DNA of 8,844 nucleotides from an uncultured Chthonomonas sp. (lineage in GTDB: Bacteria; Armatimonadota; Chthonomonadetes; Chthonomonadales; CAJBBX01): contig CAISOI010000103.1 in the NCBI GenBank assembly GCA_903886985.1, forward strand, positions 1 to 8,844, in the 5' to 3' direction. The notes below the pieces were generated by a model that worked only from the letters and a program-made list of their open reading frames with translations, did not search any database and had not been told where the DNA came from. Of this stretch, positions 1 to 8,200 are shown piece after piece (position 1 is the first letter of the stretch; every line of letters starts with the position of its first letter). Made by a program: the position numbers and the translations under genes.

Positions 1-282
1 CATCAGACAAGAGTTCGCCAAAATGCTTCAGAACGCGTCAAAACTTTGTTGATTATGCGCGATCTTGCAACAATGCATGGCGTTGAGATTTCCGGAAACG
101 AACTTGCCGCAGAATTCAGTCGGCTGGCGGCCGAAAACCAATGGAGTGAGGAGGTCACGAAACGAATTGTTAGCGACCAACGTAGACGCACTCAGGTTGG
201 GAACATAGTAGTACGTCGCAAGTTGCGCGACATTCTGTTCGGAATGGTTGAGATCACAGATGTTCCCGCTGTAGCTGAATAG
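1..282 (+). CDS. tig: Trigger factor, C-terminal part (5' truncated by window)
   Basis: The frame is open from the first base, so the gene begins upstream; 93 residues and a TAG stop at 280-282 are visible. Trigger factor is the ribosome-associated chaperone and prolyl isomerase that meets nascent chains at the exit tunnel; the part seen here would be the C-terminal helical substrate-cradle domain. The evidence is the residue pattern: an ERVKTLL segment near residue 11, then GVEISGNELAAEF, then a long charged helix ending in KLRDILFGMVEI, the layout of trigger-factor C-termini. The protein is almost entirely helical and lacks cysteine. The position 17 bases before clpP is the classical tig-clpP-clpX arrangement and strengthens the call. 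The PPIase and ribosome-binding domains are outside the window, so the call rests on weakly conserved sequence plus synteny. Confidence 0.85.
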   Translation, partial: HQTRVRQNASERVKTLLIMRDLATMHGVEISGNELAAEFSRLAAENQWSEEVTKRIVSDQRRRTQVGNIVVRRKLRDILFGMVEITDVPAVAE

Positions 283-287
283 CAATT

Positions 288-293
288 AAGGAG
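288..293 (+). promoter_or_regulatory. Shine-Dalgarno site of clpP
   Basis: AAGGAG lies six bases before the ATG at 300. It supports that start over the in-frame ATG at 333, which would remove the first 11 residues. Confidence 0.8.
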
Positions 294-299
294 AAAATC

Positions 300-905
300 A
301 TGATTGGTCAACCAAATCGCAACGTAATCCCAATGGTTGTCGAGCAGAGTGCTCGTGGCGAACGAGCCTACGACATCTATTCACGACTTCTAAAGGATCG
401 CGTTATCTTCATCGGTGATCCGGTGGATGATCATCTTGCAAGCTTAGTCATTGCGGAGCTGCTCTTCCTCGAGAAAGAGGATCCGGATGCGGATATTGAA
501 CTCTATATCAATACCCCCGGTGGCAGTGTCTCAGCAGGGCTTGCGATGTATGACACGATGCAAATTGTGAAACCTGACGTAGCAACGATCTGCGTCGGAA
601 TGGCTGCATCCATGGGTGCAATCCTTCTGGCGGGAGGTGCCGCAGGTAAGCGTTATACGTTGCCGCATTCGCGGGTAATGATGCACCAGGTTGCCGGTGG
701 ATATGAAGGCACCGTTTCGGATGCCAAAATCCGACTGGAAGAGATGAACAAGGCGCAAGAGTCCTTAATGGAGATTCTCGCGCACCATACCGGTCAACCG
801 CTCGACAAAGTGAAACTCGACTGCGATAGAGACTACTGGCTCGCCGCACAAGAGGCTGTCGATTATGGATTGGTCGATAAGATTCTCGTCAGAGACGCAA
901 GATAG
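300..905 (+). CDS. clpP: ATP-dependent Clp protease proteolytic subunit ClpP
   Basis: This is the 201-residue serine peptidase subunit that forms the two-ring tetradecameric chamber and degrades proteins unfolded and fed in by ClpX or another Clp ATPase in the cytoplasm. The catalytic triad is visible: Ser104 in GMAASMGA, His129 in MMHQ, and Asp178 in CDRDYW, with the spacings (25 and 49 residues) of E. coli ClpP. The oxyanion/handle region NTPGGSVSAGLAMYD is at 71-85, and PMVVEQSARGERAYDIYSRL at 11-30 is the conserved N-terminal block. The length is normal. The first 11 residues may be a short propeptide, as in other ClpP proteins; this is inference. The ATG is chosen because of the AAGGAG at 288-293. 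The gene lies 17 bases after tig and 75 bases before clpX, so it is probably co-transcribed with at least tig. Confidence 0.98.
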   Translation: MIGQPNRNVIPMVVEQSARGERAYDIYSRLLKDRVIFIGDPVDDHLASLVIAELLFLEKEDPDADIELYINTPGGSVSAGLAMYDTMQIVKPDVATICVGMAASMGAILLAGGAAGKRYTLPHSRVMMHQVAGGYEGTVSDAKIRLEEMNKAQESLMEILAHHTGQPLDKVKLDCDRDYWLAAQEAVDYGLVDKILVRDAR

Positions 906-918
906 AGTAACACTTCCT

Positions 919-953
919 ATGGGCGAGTTAGTAACGAATTACTGCTCGCCCAT
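919..953 (+). terminator. clpP-clpX intergenic hairpin, possible attenuator or terminator
   Basis: ATGGGCGAG (919-927) is perfectly complementary to CTCGCCCAT (945-953). Inside it, AGTAA (930-934) pairs with TTACT (939-943) around a CGAA tetraloop (935-938), leaving one bulge and one possible T-G pair. The downstream strand is T-rich (954-968) but is interrupted by other bases, so this is not a classical uninterrupted U-tract. Because clpX follows at once, partial termination, mRNA end protection or RNA processing between clpP and clpX are all plausible. The structure is seen directly; the role is inferred. Confidence 0.5.
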
Positions 954-970
954 TTCAATTTTCATTCTTC

Positions 971-975
971 AAGGA
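971..975 (+). promoter_or_regulatory. Shine-Dalgarno site of clpX
   Basis: AAGGA lies five bases before the GTG at 981. It supports GTG as the clpX start, where no ATG is available ahead of the zinc finger. Confidence 0.7.
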
Positions 976-980
976 TTGCC

Positions 981-2252
981 GTGGCGACTCGAACAACGAC
1001 AAAAAACGAAAAACGTTGCGCTCTATGCGGTCGTGGTCGTGGGCAGGTTCCAGAGTTAATTATTGGTATCGCCGGCGGGATTTGCGTTGAGTGCATCGAA
1101 ACCTCAATGAATCTCCTCAAAACCGGCGAAGATGTTCCAACCAACCCCAATCTTTTTCGTGGCATACCCAAACCGAAGGATATCTATCGCTCGCTTTCCG
1201 ATTATGTCGTCGGTCAAGATCGCCCAAAGAAAGCCCTCGCTGTAGCGGTCTACAACCACCTCAAACGCATCAATGCAGGGTTAGAAGACGTCGAGCTTCA
1301 AAAGTCCAATATTCTACTGATTGGTCCGACAGGCAGCGGCAAAACACTCCTTGCTCAAACACTTGCCCGCATCCTTAACGTGCCCTTTGCGATCGCGGAC
1401 GCGACAGCACTGACCGAGGCAGGGTATGTGGGGGAAGATGTTGAGAGTATCCTAAATCGTCTTCTGCAGGCAGCAGATAAAGGCGGCACAATAGAGCAGA
1501 CCATTCGAAACGCAGAACGCGGCATTATCTATATTGACGAGATCGACAAGATCGGGCGTAAAGGTGCGAACCCGTCAATTACCCGAGATGTATCCGGGGA
1601 GGGAGTTCAGCAGGCACTCCTTAAGATACTTGAAGGAACCATTGCGAATGTCTCTCCTCAAGGTGGGCGAAAGCATCCTCAGCAAGAATTTCTGCGTGTC
1701 GATACCAGCAACATTCTTTTTATCTGCGGCGGTTCATTTGAAGGATTGGAAAAGCAGATATCGCAGCGCCTGAACGAAAATTCTGTTGGATTTCGTGCCT
1801 CGCAATCCACCAGTGAAGAACGCAAGACTAAACTACGTGAGCATATGGAGAGAGTTGTACCAGAGGATATGGTCAAGTTTGGATTGATTCCAGAGTTGGT
1901 TGGACGTCTTCCTGTAATCGTTTCGTTAGAATCTCCAGACGAAGAAGCACTTGTCAGAATTCTAGTCGAGCCAAAGAACTCTTTAACTCGACAATATGAA
2001 AAAATGCTTCAAATCGACGGCGTTGAACTGATTTTTGAACCGCTTGCACTGCGTGCCATTGCCCAAGAAGCGCTAAAACGCAAGACAGGTGCGCGAGCCT
2101 TGCGTATGATATTGGAAGAGATCATGATGAATATTATGTTCGAGATCCCTTCTGAGAAAGACGTAGTGAAGTGCGTTATTCAAGAACGCACAGTATTGAA
2201 CCGAGAAGAACCTCTTCTCTTGCGTATGAGCAATGTCCAACAGACTGGTTAA
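981..2252 (+). CDS. clpX: ATP-dependent Clp protease ATP-binding subunit ClpX
   Basis: This 423-residue AAA+ unfoldase forms the hexameric ring that recognises tagged substrates, threads them through its pore and docks on ClpP. Domains in order: an N-terminal C4 zinc-binding domain with Cys13, Cys16, Cys35 and Cys38; Walker A GPTGSGKT at 115-122; pore-1 loop GYVG at 148-151; Walker B IIYIDEID at 182-189; the pore-2 segment RKGANPS at 193-199 followed by TRDVSGEGVQQALLKILEG; the ClpP-docking loop at 269-271, here VGF instead of the common IGF or LGF; and sensor 2 GARALR at 370-375. The length is normal. The start is GTG with AAGGA upstream; it places the zinc finger at the expected distance. 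The 3' end overlaps the start of the next gene by 20 bases. Expression may be modulated by the hairpin at 919-953. Confidence 0.98.
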   Translation: MATRTTTKNEKRCALCGRGRGQVPELIIGIAGGICVECIETSMNLLKTGEDVPTNPNLFRGIPKPKDIYRSLSDYVVGQDRPKKALAVAVYNHLKRINAGLEDVELQKSNILLIGPTGSGKTLLAQTLARILNVPFAIADATALTEAGYVGEDVESILNRLLQAADKGGTIEQTIRNAERGIIYIDEIDKIGRKGANPSITRDVSGEGVQQALLKILEGTIANVSPQGGRKHPQQEFLRVDTSNILFICGGSFEGLEKQISQRLNENSVGFRASQSTSEERKTKLREHMERVVPEDMVKFGLIPELVGRLPVIVSLESPDEEALVRILVEPKNSLTRQYEKMLQIDGVELIFEPLALRAIAQEALKRKTGARALRMILEEIMMNIMFEIPSEKDVVKCVIQERTVLNREEPLLLRMSNVQQTG

Positions 2253-3330
2253 TTCCCTACTATTAGCATTTTACGTCCTCGCCAATTCTGCTCAGCTGGT
2301 AGCGCAGTCAGTCACCGTCAAAAGCGTCGAAAATCGAGGTCTACTTTTCACTGACAATCAGGCGGGTGTTGATGGAACCGACGCTGGATATTCGCTCCCA
2401 ATTGGCTCAAAGACTTTGTGGATGTTTGGAGATGTGTTTCTAACTTCGCCGACCACACCTCATAAGGATTTCCTGGGATCGCTGAGCAACTGCGGACTGA
2501 TCGTTTCTCGGGGCAGTGGAACATCACCTCTCAAAAGCTATCTGTTTCTGTCCGACCCCAAAACCAAACTTGCTCGCCCTCTGCTTCCGAACGATCCTAC
2601 GGATGGGGCGAACGTAAGGTATTGGCCCTTTGGAAGTTGGTACGACTCCGCACATAATCTTGCATATCTCTTTTATGGAAGAATTCTCACAACGGGATCA
2701 GGTGCGTTTGCATTTCGGTCTGTAGGGAATGGGTTGGCAGTCGCAGATACTTCACGTCCAGATAACATAGAGTTCAAGAAAATTCCCTCGAACTCCGATA
2801 ACATTTGGTGGAAAAGTGATCCAGATGCCACCATTTACGGCTCGGCAGTAGTTACAGGTAATACCGATGGTTACATCTATGTCGTCGGGCAACGGGAAGG
2901 ACGTGGCGGAAAGCGCGCTCGATTAGCACGTGTCAAACCCACAGGTATTGCAGATAAAAGTGCCTATCAATACCTCGGGGCTCGAGCAACTTGGTCTTCC
3001 AGAGAATTGGACGCCGTTGATATTGAAGGGATCGAAAACTTTCCATCTGAGCTTTCGATATCCTACAACAGATATGTTGGTGGGTATCTTGCCTCGTTTT
3101 CAGTCGGAATTTCCGACAATATCCGATTATACGTTTCCGACAATCCTTGGGGACCATATCGCAAAATTGCGGAGATCTCGGCACCGCACCGGATTCTCGG
3201 CAAGGGATTTTGCTACGCCGGTAAAGAGCACCCCGAGCTTAATCAGGAGTCTGGCAAAATTGTATACATCACATACGTTGATAGTGAACGCTACTGGCTG
3301 CGGATGTTGAAAGTCACGTTTCAGAAGTAG
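2233..3330 (+). CDS. Probable exported DUF4185-like beta-propeller protein
   Basis: This 365-residue protein has a plausible signal peptide: Arg4, a hydrophobic stretch at 9-17, and a possible cleavage site after Ala24 (LVA-QS). The mature part resembles DUF4185, a family with the five-bladed propeller fold related to glycoside hydrolases of the GH43 type. Supporting marks are DGTDAGYSLPIGSKTLWMFG followed by DVF (47-69), SELSISYN (272-279), NPWGPY (304-309), and YAGKEHPEL (328-336), which match the GDTF-like, SPWGPW-like and HPEL-like blocks of that family. Trp and Tyr are frequent, as in carbohydrate-active propellers, but the substrate is unknown and catalysis is not established. The ATG is the first start after an in-frame TGA at 2227-2229. 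No Shine-Dalgarno site is obvious, so translation may be coupled to clpX. The link to Clp proteolysis is positional only. The family call is from pattern recall and is moderately sure; the exact cleavage site is less so, because Leu at -3 is not ideal. Confidence 0.75.
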   Translation: MSNRLVNSLLLAFYVLANSAQLVAQSVTVKSVENRGLLFTDNQAGVDGTDAGYSLPIGSKTLWMFGDVFLTSPTTPHKDFLGSLSNCGLIVSRGSGTSPLKSYLFLSDPKTKLARPLLPNDPTDGANVRYWPFGSWYDSAHNLAYLFYGRILTTGSGAFAFRSVGNGLAVADTSRPDNIEFKKIPSNSDNIWWKSDPDATIYGSAVVTGNTDGYIYVVGQREGRGGKRARLARVKPTGIADKSAYQYLGARATWSSRELDAVDIEGIENFPSELSISYNRYVGGYLASFSVGISDNIRLYVSDNPWGPYRKIAEISAPHRILGKGFCYAGKEHPELNQESGKIVYITYVDSERYWLRMLKVTFQK

Positions 3331-3364
3331 TTTCCCTTTTCAACCTGCACCGACACAAATGTAG

Positions 3365-3397
3365 ATATGTAACAAAGTTGTGACAAATTTGTGACAG
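3365..3397 (+). repeat. Three tandem 11-bp units with TGTRACA heptamer core
   Basis: Three units follow without gaps: ATATGTAACAA (3365-3375), AGTTGTGACAA (3376-3386) and ATTTGTGACAG (3387-3397). The cores are TGTAACA (3368-3374), TGTGACA (3379-3385) and TGTGACA (3390-3396), separated by exactly four bases, so they fall on one face of the helix. Directly repeated heptamers with 11-bp period are the known operator style of SARP regulators such as those in Streptomyces. The downstream gene encodes a SARP-type protein, so these are candidate operator sites, possibly autoregulatory. The repeat is seen; the binding is inferred. Confidence 0.6.
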
Positions 3398-3437
3398 TTT
3401 TAGTTTTCGTATTAAGAAGATGTAAACTATTGTCACT
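3389..3437 (+). promoter_or_regulatory. Candidate promoter region of the BTAD-NTPase / WD40-NTPase operon
   Basis: The third heptamer overlaps a -35-like TTGTGA (3389-3394), followed after 15 bases by a -10-like TATTAA (3410-3415). A second -10 candidate is TAAACT (3423-3428). Both are weak, as expected for an activator-dependent promoter, and I cannot choose between them. A reverse-oriented partial copy of the heptamer, TGTCACT, lies at 3431-3437 near the expected transcription start. GTGACA (3391-3396) and TGTCAC (3431-3436) also form a dyad, with GTTT (3397-3400) and AAAC (3424-3427) able to pair inside it. No convincing terminator for the preceding gene was seen in 3331-3482. Confidence 0.4.
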
Positions 3438-3466
3438 TTACTACAACCTTTGTTTTAATTATTTCC

Positions 3467-3473
3467 TTAGGAG
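3467..3473 (+). promoter_or_regulatory. Shine-Dalgarno site of the BTAD-NTPase gene
   Basis: TTAGGAG lies nine bases before the ATG at 3483, a good match that fixes this start. Confidence 0.8.
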
Positions 3474-3482
3474 CGTTCCATC

Positions 3483-5264
3483 ATGCTCGAAATAAGCTTG
3501 TTTGGAAACCTAGATGTCAAAGTAGATGGTGCATCAATCAAAAGTTTGAGGTCTCGTGACGCGGACCGGTTGCTTGTTTACCTGTTATTGAATCGAAAGC
3601 CCGTATCAACCGCCACAATAGCAGATAAGTTTTGGCAACAATACGCTAATCCGGAAGATGGGCTGCGTCAGTCGGTCATGGCTCTTCGTAAAGGATTACA
3701 AGGCGGTGGACAATGTATTGTTTGTAAATCTAATAGGTTAGTTATCAATACGCAGAGCATTACAGTCGATCTATACAATTTTGAATCGATGGTGCAAACA
3801 AAGACCCGAGATTCCCTTCGTCAAGCCATCAAAATCTATGACGACTATCTGTTGCGAGATTGGGATGACTCATGGATAGATGCTGAACGCAAGCGAGTGC
3901 ACATAATGTATGTCGAAGCGCTTCGAGAACTCATTCGCTCGGAGATGAATTCAGGAGACTACCAATCCGCAATTCCCTATCTTCGAAAATACATTCGTCT
4001 TAAGTCGAATGAAGAAGGCGCTTATAGGGACTTGATGACCGCATTGACTGCTGTGGGAGAGCGGCTTCAGGCTCGGGATGTGTTTTTGAAATATAGATCC
4101 ATACTTGAGGGCCAGGGAGGATTGTTGCCCCCCGCAGATATCGTTCAGGCATTTGAAAAACTCAATCAGCCCGAGATTACTACTGGGCAGCCGCTTCCGT
4201 CTCCACACATTAAGAGTTTTGATGCAGGAAGTATGCCTGTTAACAGTCTGTATTATGTCAATCGCGACGCAGATATCGCAGTGCAAGAGAGCCTTGATAC
4301 CACGGGCAGCGTGATTGTATTGCGCGGTCCCCGGCAGACTGGTAAATCTTCGTTGCTTAATCGAGCCTTGAGTACTATTTATAAAGAGAAAGCTACCATT
4401 ATCTTTACAGATTTCAGTCAGTTTTCCAATGAGGATATCAAAGATCTGGATACGCTGTGCATGCGGGTAATAGGCAACATAATGTCTCAAGTTGACGAAA
4501 ATGCCTCCTCTTCGTTGACGTGGAATCCAATGCACGGAGCCGGTGGTAATATGGAGCACGCAATTCACCACTCAGTCTTGAAGAAAATTCCGGGCAGAAT
4601 TGTGTGGGCGATGGAAGAAGTTGATCGAGTGTTAGTCAGGCCATTTAGTACTGAGTTCTTCTCGTTCCTTCGGGGCTATCACGAAAAGGGCAAAACTGAT
4701 CTTGGACGGCTTTGGAAGAATTTGACCATGATCATGACTGTAACGACGGAACCGCACCTCTACATCAAAGATCTCAATCGATCACCATTTAATATTGTTC
4801 CGAGCATAAACTTGTTTGATTTTACGTTAGATCAAGTTGAAGACCTCAACAATAGGTATGGCAATCCGGTGAGTTCTCGGGAAGGGCTAAAGGCAGTCAT
4901 GTTGTTAACTGGGGGACAACCATATCTTGTTCAGAGAGTACTTTATACTCTTTCTCACAAAGAAGATTCGATGGATCACCTGTTTTCTGTGGCATCTTCA
5001 CCGTCGGGACCGTTTGGTGAACATTTACATCAAACCGTTGGGCTCGCAATGCGTGACAGTGCGCTGCAGGTCGCTCTAGTTAAATTGGTTGCTAGAATGC
5101 CAGCGGAGAGGGCCGATCTTTTGAGGTTAGAATGTGCCGGGATTATTATTAACACGGGAAAGAATGAGTTCAAATTCCGGTGTGAGTTATATAGGAAATT
5201 TGTAACGGAGCATATCTCACTAGAAGCGCCGGAAGAAACAGGTAGTGTTCATGTCGAACACTGA
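3483..5264 (+). CDS. SARP-type regulator: winged helix, BTAD and AAA_35-like NTPase
   Basis: This 593-residue protein is predicted to be a cytoplasmic transcription regulator with a built-in NTPase. Residues 1-100 have the OmpR/SARP winged-helix pattern (LFGNLDVKVDG at the start, then LRQSVMALRKGL at 61-72 as likely recognition helix). Residues ~100-228 match the bacterial transcriptional activation domain (BTAD): a helical TPR-like array with DDSWIDAERKRV and a C-terminal LPPADIVQAFEKL. After a Pro-rich linker (~228-250) comes an AAA_35-type P-loop domain: YYVNRDAD (257-264), Walker A GPRQTGKSS (282-290), Walker B region IVWAMEEVD (373-381), NRSPFN (432-437) and GGQPYLV (477-483), then a C-terminal winged-helix-like part with the CELYRKF signature (567-573). 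No receiver, sensor or membrane segment is visible, so the signal probably comes from a partner or from nucleotide state. The usual Asp before the Walker B Glu is replaced by Glu378. The reading frame ends inside the next gene with a 14-base overlap, which suggests coupled translation and a joint role. The target genes are unknown; its own upstream heptamers are the best candidate. Confidence 0.9.
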   Translation: MLEISLFGNLDVKVDGASIKSLRSRDADRLLVYLLLNRKPVSTATIADKFWQQYANPEDGLRQSVMALRKGLQGGGQCIVCKSNRLVINTQSITVDLYNFESMVQTKTRDSLRQAIKIYDDYLLRDWDDSWIDAERKRVHIMYVEALRELIRSEMNSGDYQSAIPYLRKYIRLKSNEEGAYRDLMTALTAVGERLQARDVFLKYRSILEGQGGLLPPADIVQAFEKLNQPEITTGQPLPSPHIKSFDAGSMPVNSLYYVNRDADIAVQESLDTTGSVIVLRGPRQTGKSSLLNRALSTIYKEKATIIFTDFSQFSNEDIKDLDTLCMRVIGNIMSQVDENASSSLTWNPMHGAGGNMEHAIHHSVLKKIPGRIVWAMEEVDRVLVRPFSTEFFSFLRGYHEKGKTDLGRLWKNLTMIMTVTTEPHLYIKDLNRSPFNIVPSINLFDFTLDQVEDLNNRYGNPVSSREGLKAVMLLTGGQPYLVQRVLYTLSHKEDSMDHLFSVASSPSGPFGEHLHQTVGLAMRDSALQVALVKLVARMPAERADLLRLECAGIIINTGKNEFKFRCELYRKFVTEHISLEAPEETGSVHVEH

Positions 5265-8200
5265 ATTCTTTCAAATCGGTGGGACTCTAGATCCGGATGC
5301 CCCTTCGTATGTTGTTCGCGCTGCAGATAAGGAGCTATTCGATTGTCTGATTGATCGTACCTTCTGCTATGTGCTTGAAACTCGACAAGTTGGCAAATCT
5401 TCACTAATGGTTCGGTGCGTTCGGAAACTAAAAGAGCATTCCGTCGAATCCATCACTTTTGATCTAACGGCTCCTGGCAGTAATCTTACAATAGAGCAGT
5501 GGTATTTTGGCCTTCTATATCTGGCTGGCCAACAACTTCAGTTGGAAGAAGAGCTTGAGGCATTCTGGGCGGCTGCTTCCAATCTCAGTCCTGCTAATCG
5601 TTTCTTCGCTGCATTAGTGGATGTAGTTTTGCCGACGATTCCAACTTGTTTGGTTGTTTTTGTAGACGAGATTGATTCGGTTCGGAGTCTTCCGTTTTCA
5701 GCTGATGAATTTTTCGCTGCCATTCGAGAATTGTACAATCGGCGTGCGATGGATGAAAATGCACAACGTATTACCTTCTGTTTGCTTGGAGCTGCGGAGC
5801 CCGCCGACCTCATTCGCAATTCCCAGACTACTCCTTTCAATGTCGGACACAGGATTGTTCTGACCGATTTCACAAAATCGGAAGCGTTACCTTTAGTAAG
5901 AGGTTTCGAATCGGTTATTCCAGCTAATGGCCCAATCTCTGACTGCACAAAACGAATGATACGGGAAGTCATTTATTGGACTGGTGGCCACCCTTATCTC
6001 ACCCAGAGGCTGTGTAAAAGCGTTGCCCAATATCTCAAAGAACCACACTCAGAATCGGATCGAAAACATGCCGTTGATCGCGTGATTCAGTCTGATTTGC
6101 TTGCTCAAAATTCCTTGAATTCCGAGATAAACTTCGCATTCGTGCGTGCACGGATCTTGAATGACCTAGATGAAAACGAAAAGGCGACCATTCTTTCGTT
6201 ATACCGCAGTGTCTATCGCGGTGAGAAAGTCCGCTTTGATCCCGCAAATCCCTATATTGTCCGCCTCCACCTGAGCGGAGTCTTATCCGTCGAGAACAAT
6301 CTGTTGGTTGTTCGAAACGCGATTTATCGTAAAATATTCGACCTTACGTGGATCCGTGAGAACATGCCGGACGCCGAACTCCGTAGGGTCACCCGAGCAC
6401 AGCGGATTGGGTTTATTAAAGCATCTTCCATTTGGGCTACAGTGATCATCCTAGCAGCGACTGCCCTAATTATGTTCTCCGATGCAAACCATTGGGCTGG
6501 TGCAGCGAACCAAGCAAGCAAGTCATTGCGTGCACTCAAGAAAGAGTTAACTGAAGTAAAAGGTGAAACTGAAAAGGCAATTAAAGATGCAAAGCAACGG
6601 AAACAAAACGCTGAATTGCAGGCAAAAACCGTTGAGGACCAGTCCAAGCTCCAAATACGTAAAATGATCCAAGATTCCAATCGTGCCAAGGCGTTGATTG
6701 ACCAAAAGTTGCTATCGGTTGCTAATGAAACAGAACGGTTGGCGGTAGAACGGAATAACCAGAATGCTGCGAGATCACAACTTGTCTTTGGGAAGGAAGT
6801 CGAAACGGCAAAGCTGATCAGCAATGCCTACAAATATTACGAACAACGAAACTTGAAGATTCCCTCTGATTTGCGCGAAACGAGTTTAGCACTGTATAAC
6901 CGCCAACACGTTCTTCAGCAACGATTCATAATGCGAGCACCTATGACGGCGGTAAGCGTGTCTCCCAACGGCAAAACAATTGCAATGTCAGATAATTTAG
7001 GAATCGTGCGCATAGGTGACGTCTCCACGGGAAAGATAATAGAGGAGTGTAACTATTGGCAAGGGGTGGGAATCACTACCTGTCGGTTTGCACCTGATGG
7101 AGAACGCATTCTGGTGACTTCTGGATCATGGATTTCGATTTGGAATTTGAAATCGAACAAAGTTGATTCTGTCAGTAATAGTTCGAGAAGGTTGATATTC
7201 GGCGAGTTTACAGCGGATGGGAAGTATATCGCGCTATCCGGTTTTCTGGATAATCATCCAGTCTTACTGCATGCTGACAATTTAAAATCTCCACCTCACA
7301 AACAATTTGTTTCCCGCGATCCATCGGATGTCAATTTTGCAAACACAGCTATAGCAATTAGTGGCGACAGTAAAACAGTTATTACGGGTGGTGGAAGCAA
7401 TTCGGTTATAGTTTGGTCTGCTTTTCCTGAGCGAATCGTTGCCAGATTCACTTTGCATTCTAACCCCGTTAGATGTGTTGATATTTCACCCGATGGTAGA
7501 TCGGCAATTTCTGCGGATAGAGCAGGCAGATGCGTACAATGGGAGATTGCTACCGGCAAAGTCCTCCAAACTTGTGAACATGGAAACAACAATGTAATAG
7601 ATGCGATTAAATTTTCTCCTGATGGTCGATTTTTTGCTGTTGCCGACGCAAGCGGAAGTGCCACTATTTGGCGATCATCATATACGCCGATAAACGTAGC
7701 AATGCCTTTCGATGTAATTAAATCCCATCAGCAAACCATCTTTGACATTGGATTTTCACCTGATTCACTTTCGGTTGTAACAAGTGGTGTCGATAATCAC
7801 GTAGAGATGTGGACTTTGCGTTCTAATACTATCCCGGTCCATACTACGGATTGTTCGGAGGTCTCTTGCTCACCCGACGGTAAATGGATGGCAACTTGCT
7901 CTACGGATGGCACCGCGAGAATCTGGTCATTAAGCGGAAACGGATATCACGGAGAACTCAAAAATGCCCCCGGTTCGCCTAAGAGAAAGTACTACAGTAT
8001 CTCCTATTCGAAAGATGGCAAACATGTAGTCTGCGGTGGGAGTGCCGGATCTCTGTCAGTTTGGGATATACCGGTGCTCACAAACATGCAGACTTTCAAT
8101 ATCCAGTGTGACCATGTGCTGAGTAATTTGGTGCGCGAGGACATACGGTGCGCCAGATTCTCTCCGGATGGCAAAACCGTAGCCGTGGTGGGTAACAGTG

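Noticed and set aside
865..1059. A 64-codon plus-strand frame spanning the clpP-clpX gap
   Set aside because: It overlaps both flanking genes, has no ribosome binding site that I can see, and covers the hairpin; it is better explained as chance.
3365..3397. Short CRISPR-like array
   Set aside because: The units are 11 bases and contiguous, without spacers; this is an operator-like repeat.
3389..3437. CRP/FNR-like site from TGTGA and TCACT
   Set aside because: The half-sites lie about 38 bases apart instead of about 6, and the strongest pattern is direct, not inverted, repetition.
3951..4571. A 206-codon open frame on the minus strand inside the BTAD-NTPase gene
   Set aside because: It lies wholly within a well-supported coding region whose domains are recognisable; its translation shows no family pattern and it has no ribosome binding site that I can see.
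5371..5403. Broken P-loop in the WD40-NTPase (no first Gly in RQVGKSS)
   Set aside because: A RQxGKSS form without the first Gly is the usual one in AAA_35-type proteins, so it does not signal inactivation.
5538..5972. A 144-codon minus-strand open frame
   Set aside because: It is antisense to the conserved AAA_35-type domain, with low-complexity ends and no recognisable motif.
6324..6824. A 166-codon minus-strand open frame inside the WD40-NTPase gene
   Set aside because: It is the reverse complement of the transmembrane and coiled-coil region; the Ser/Ala/Phe-rich composition follows from the sense codons.
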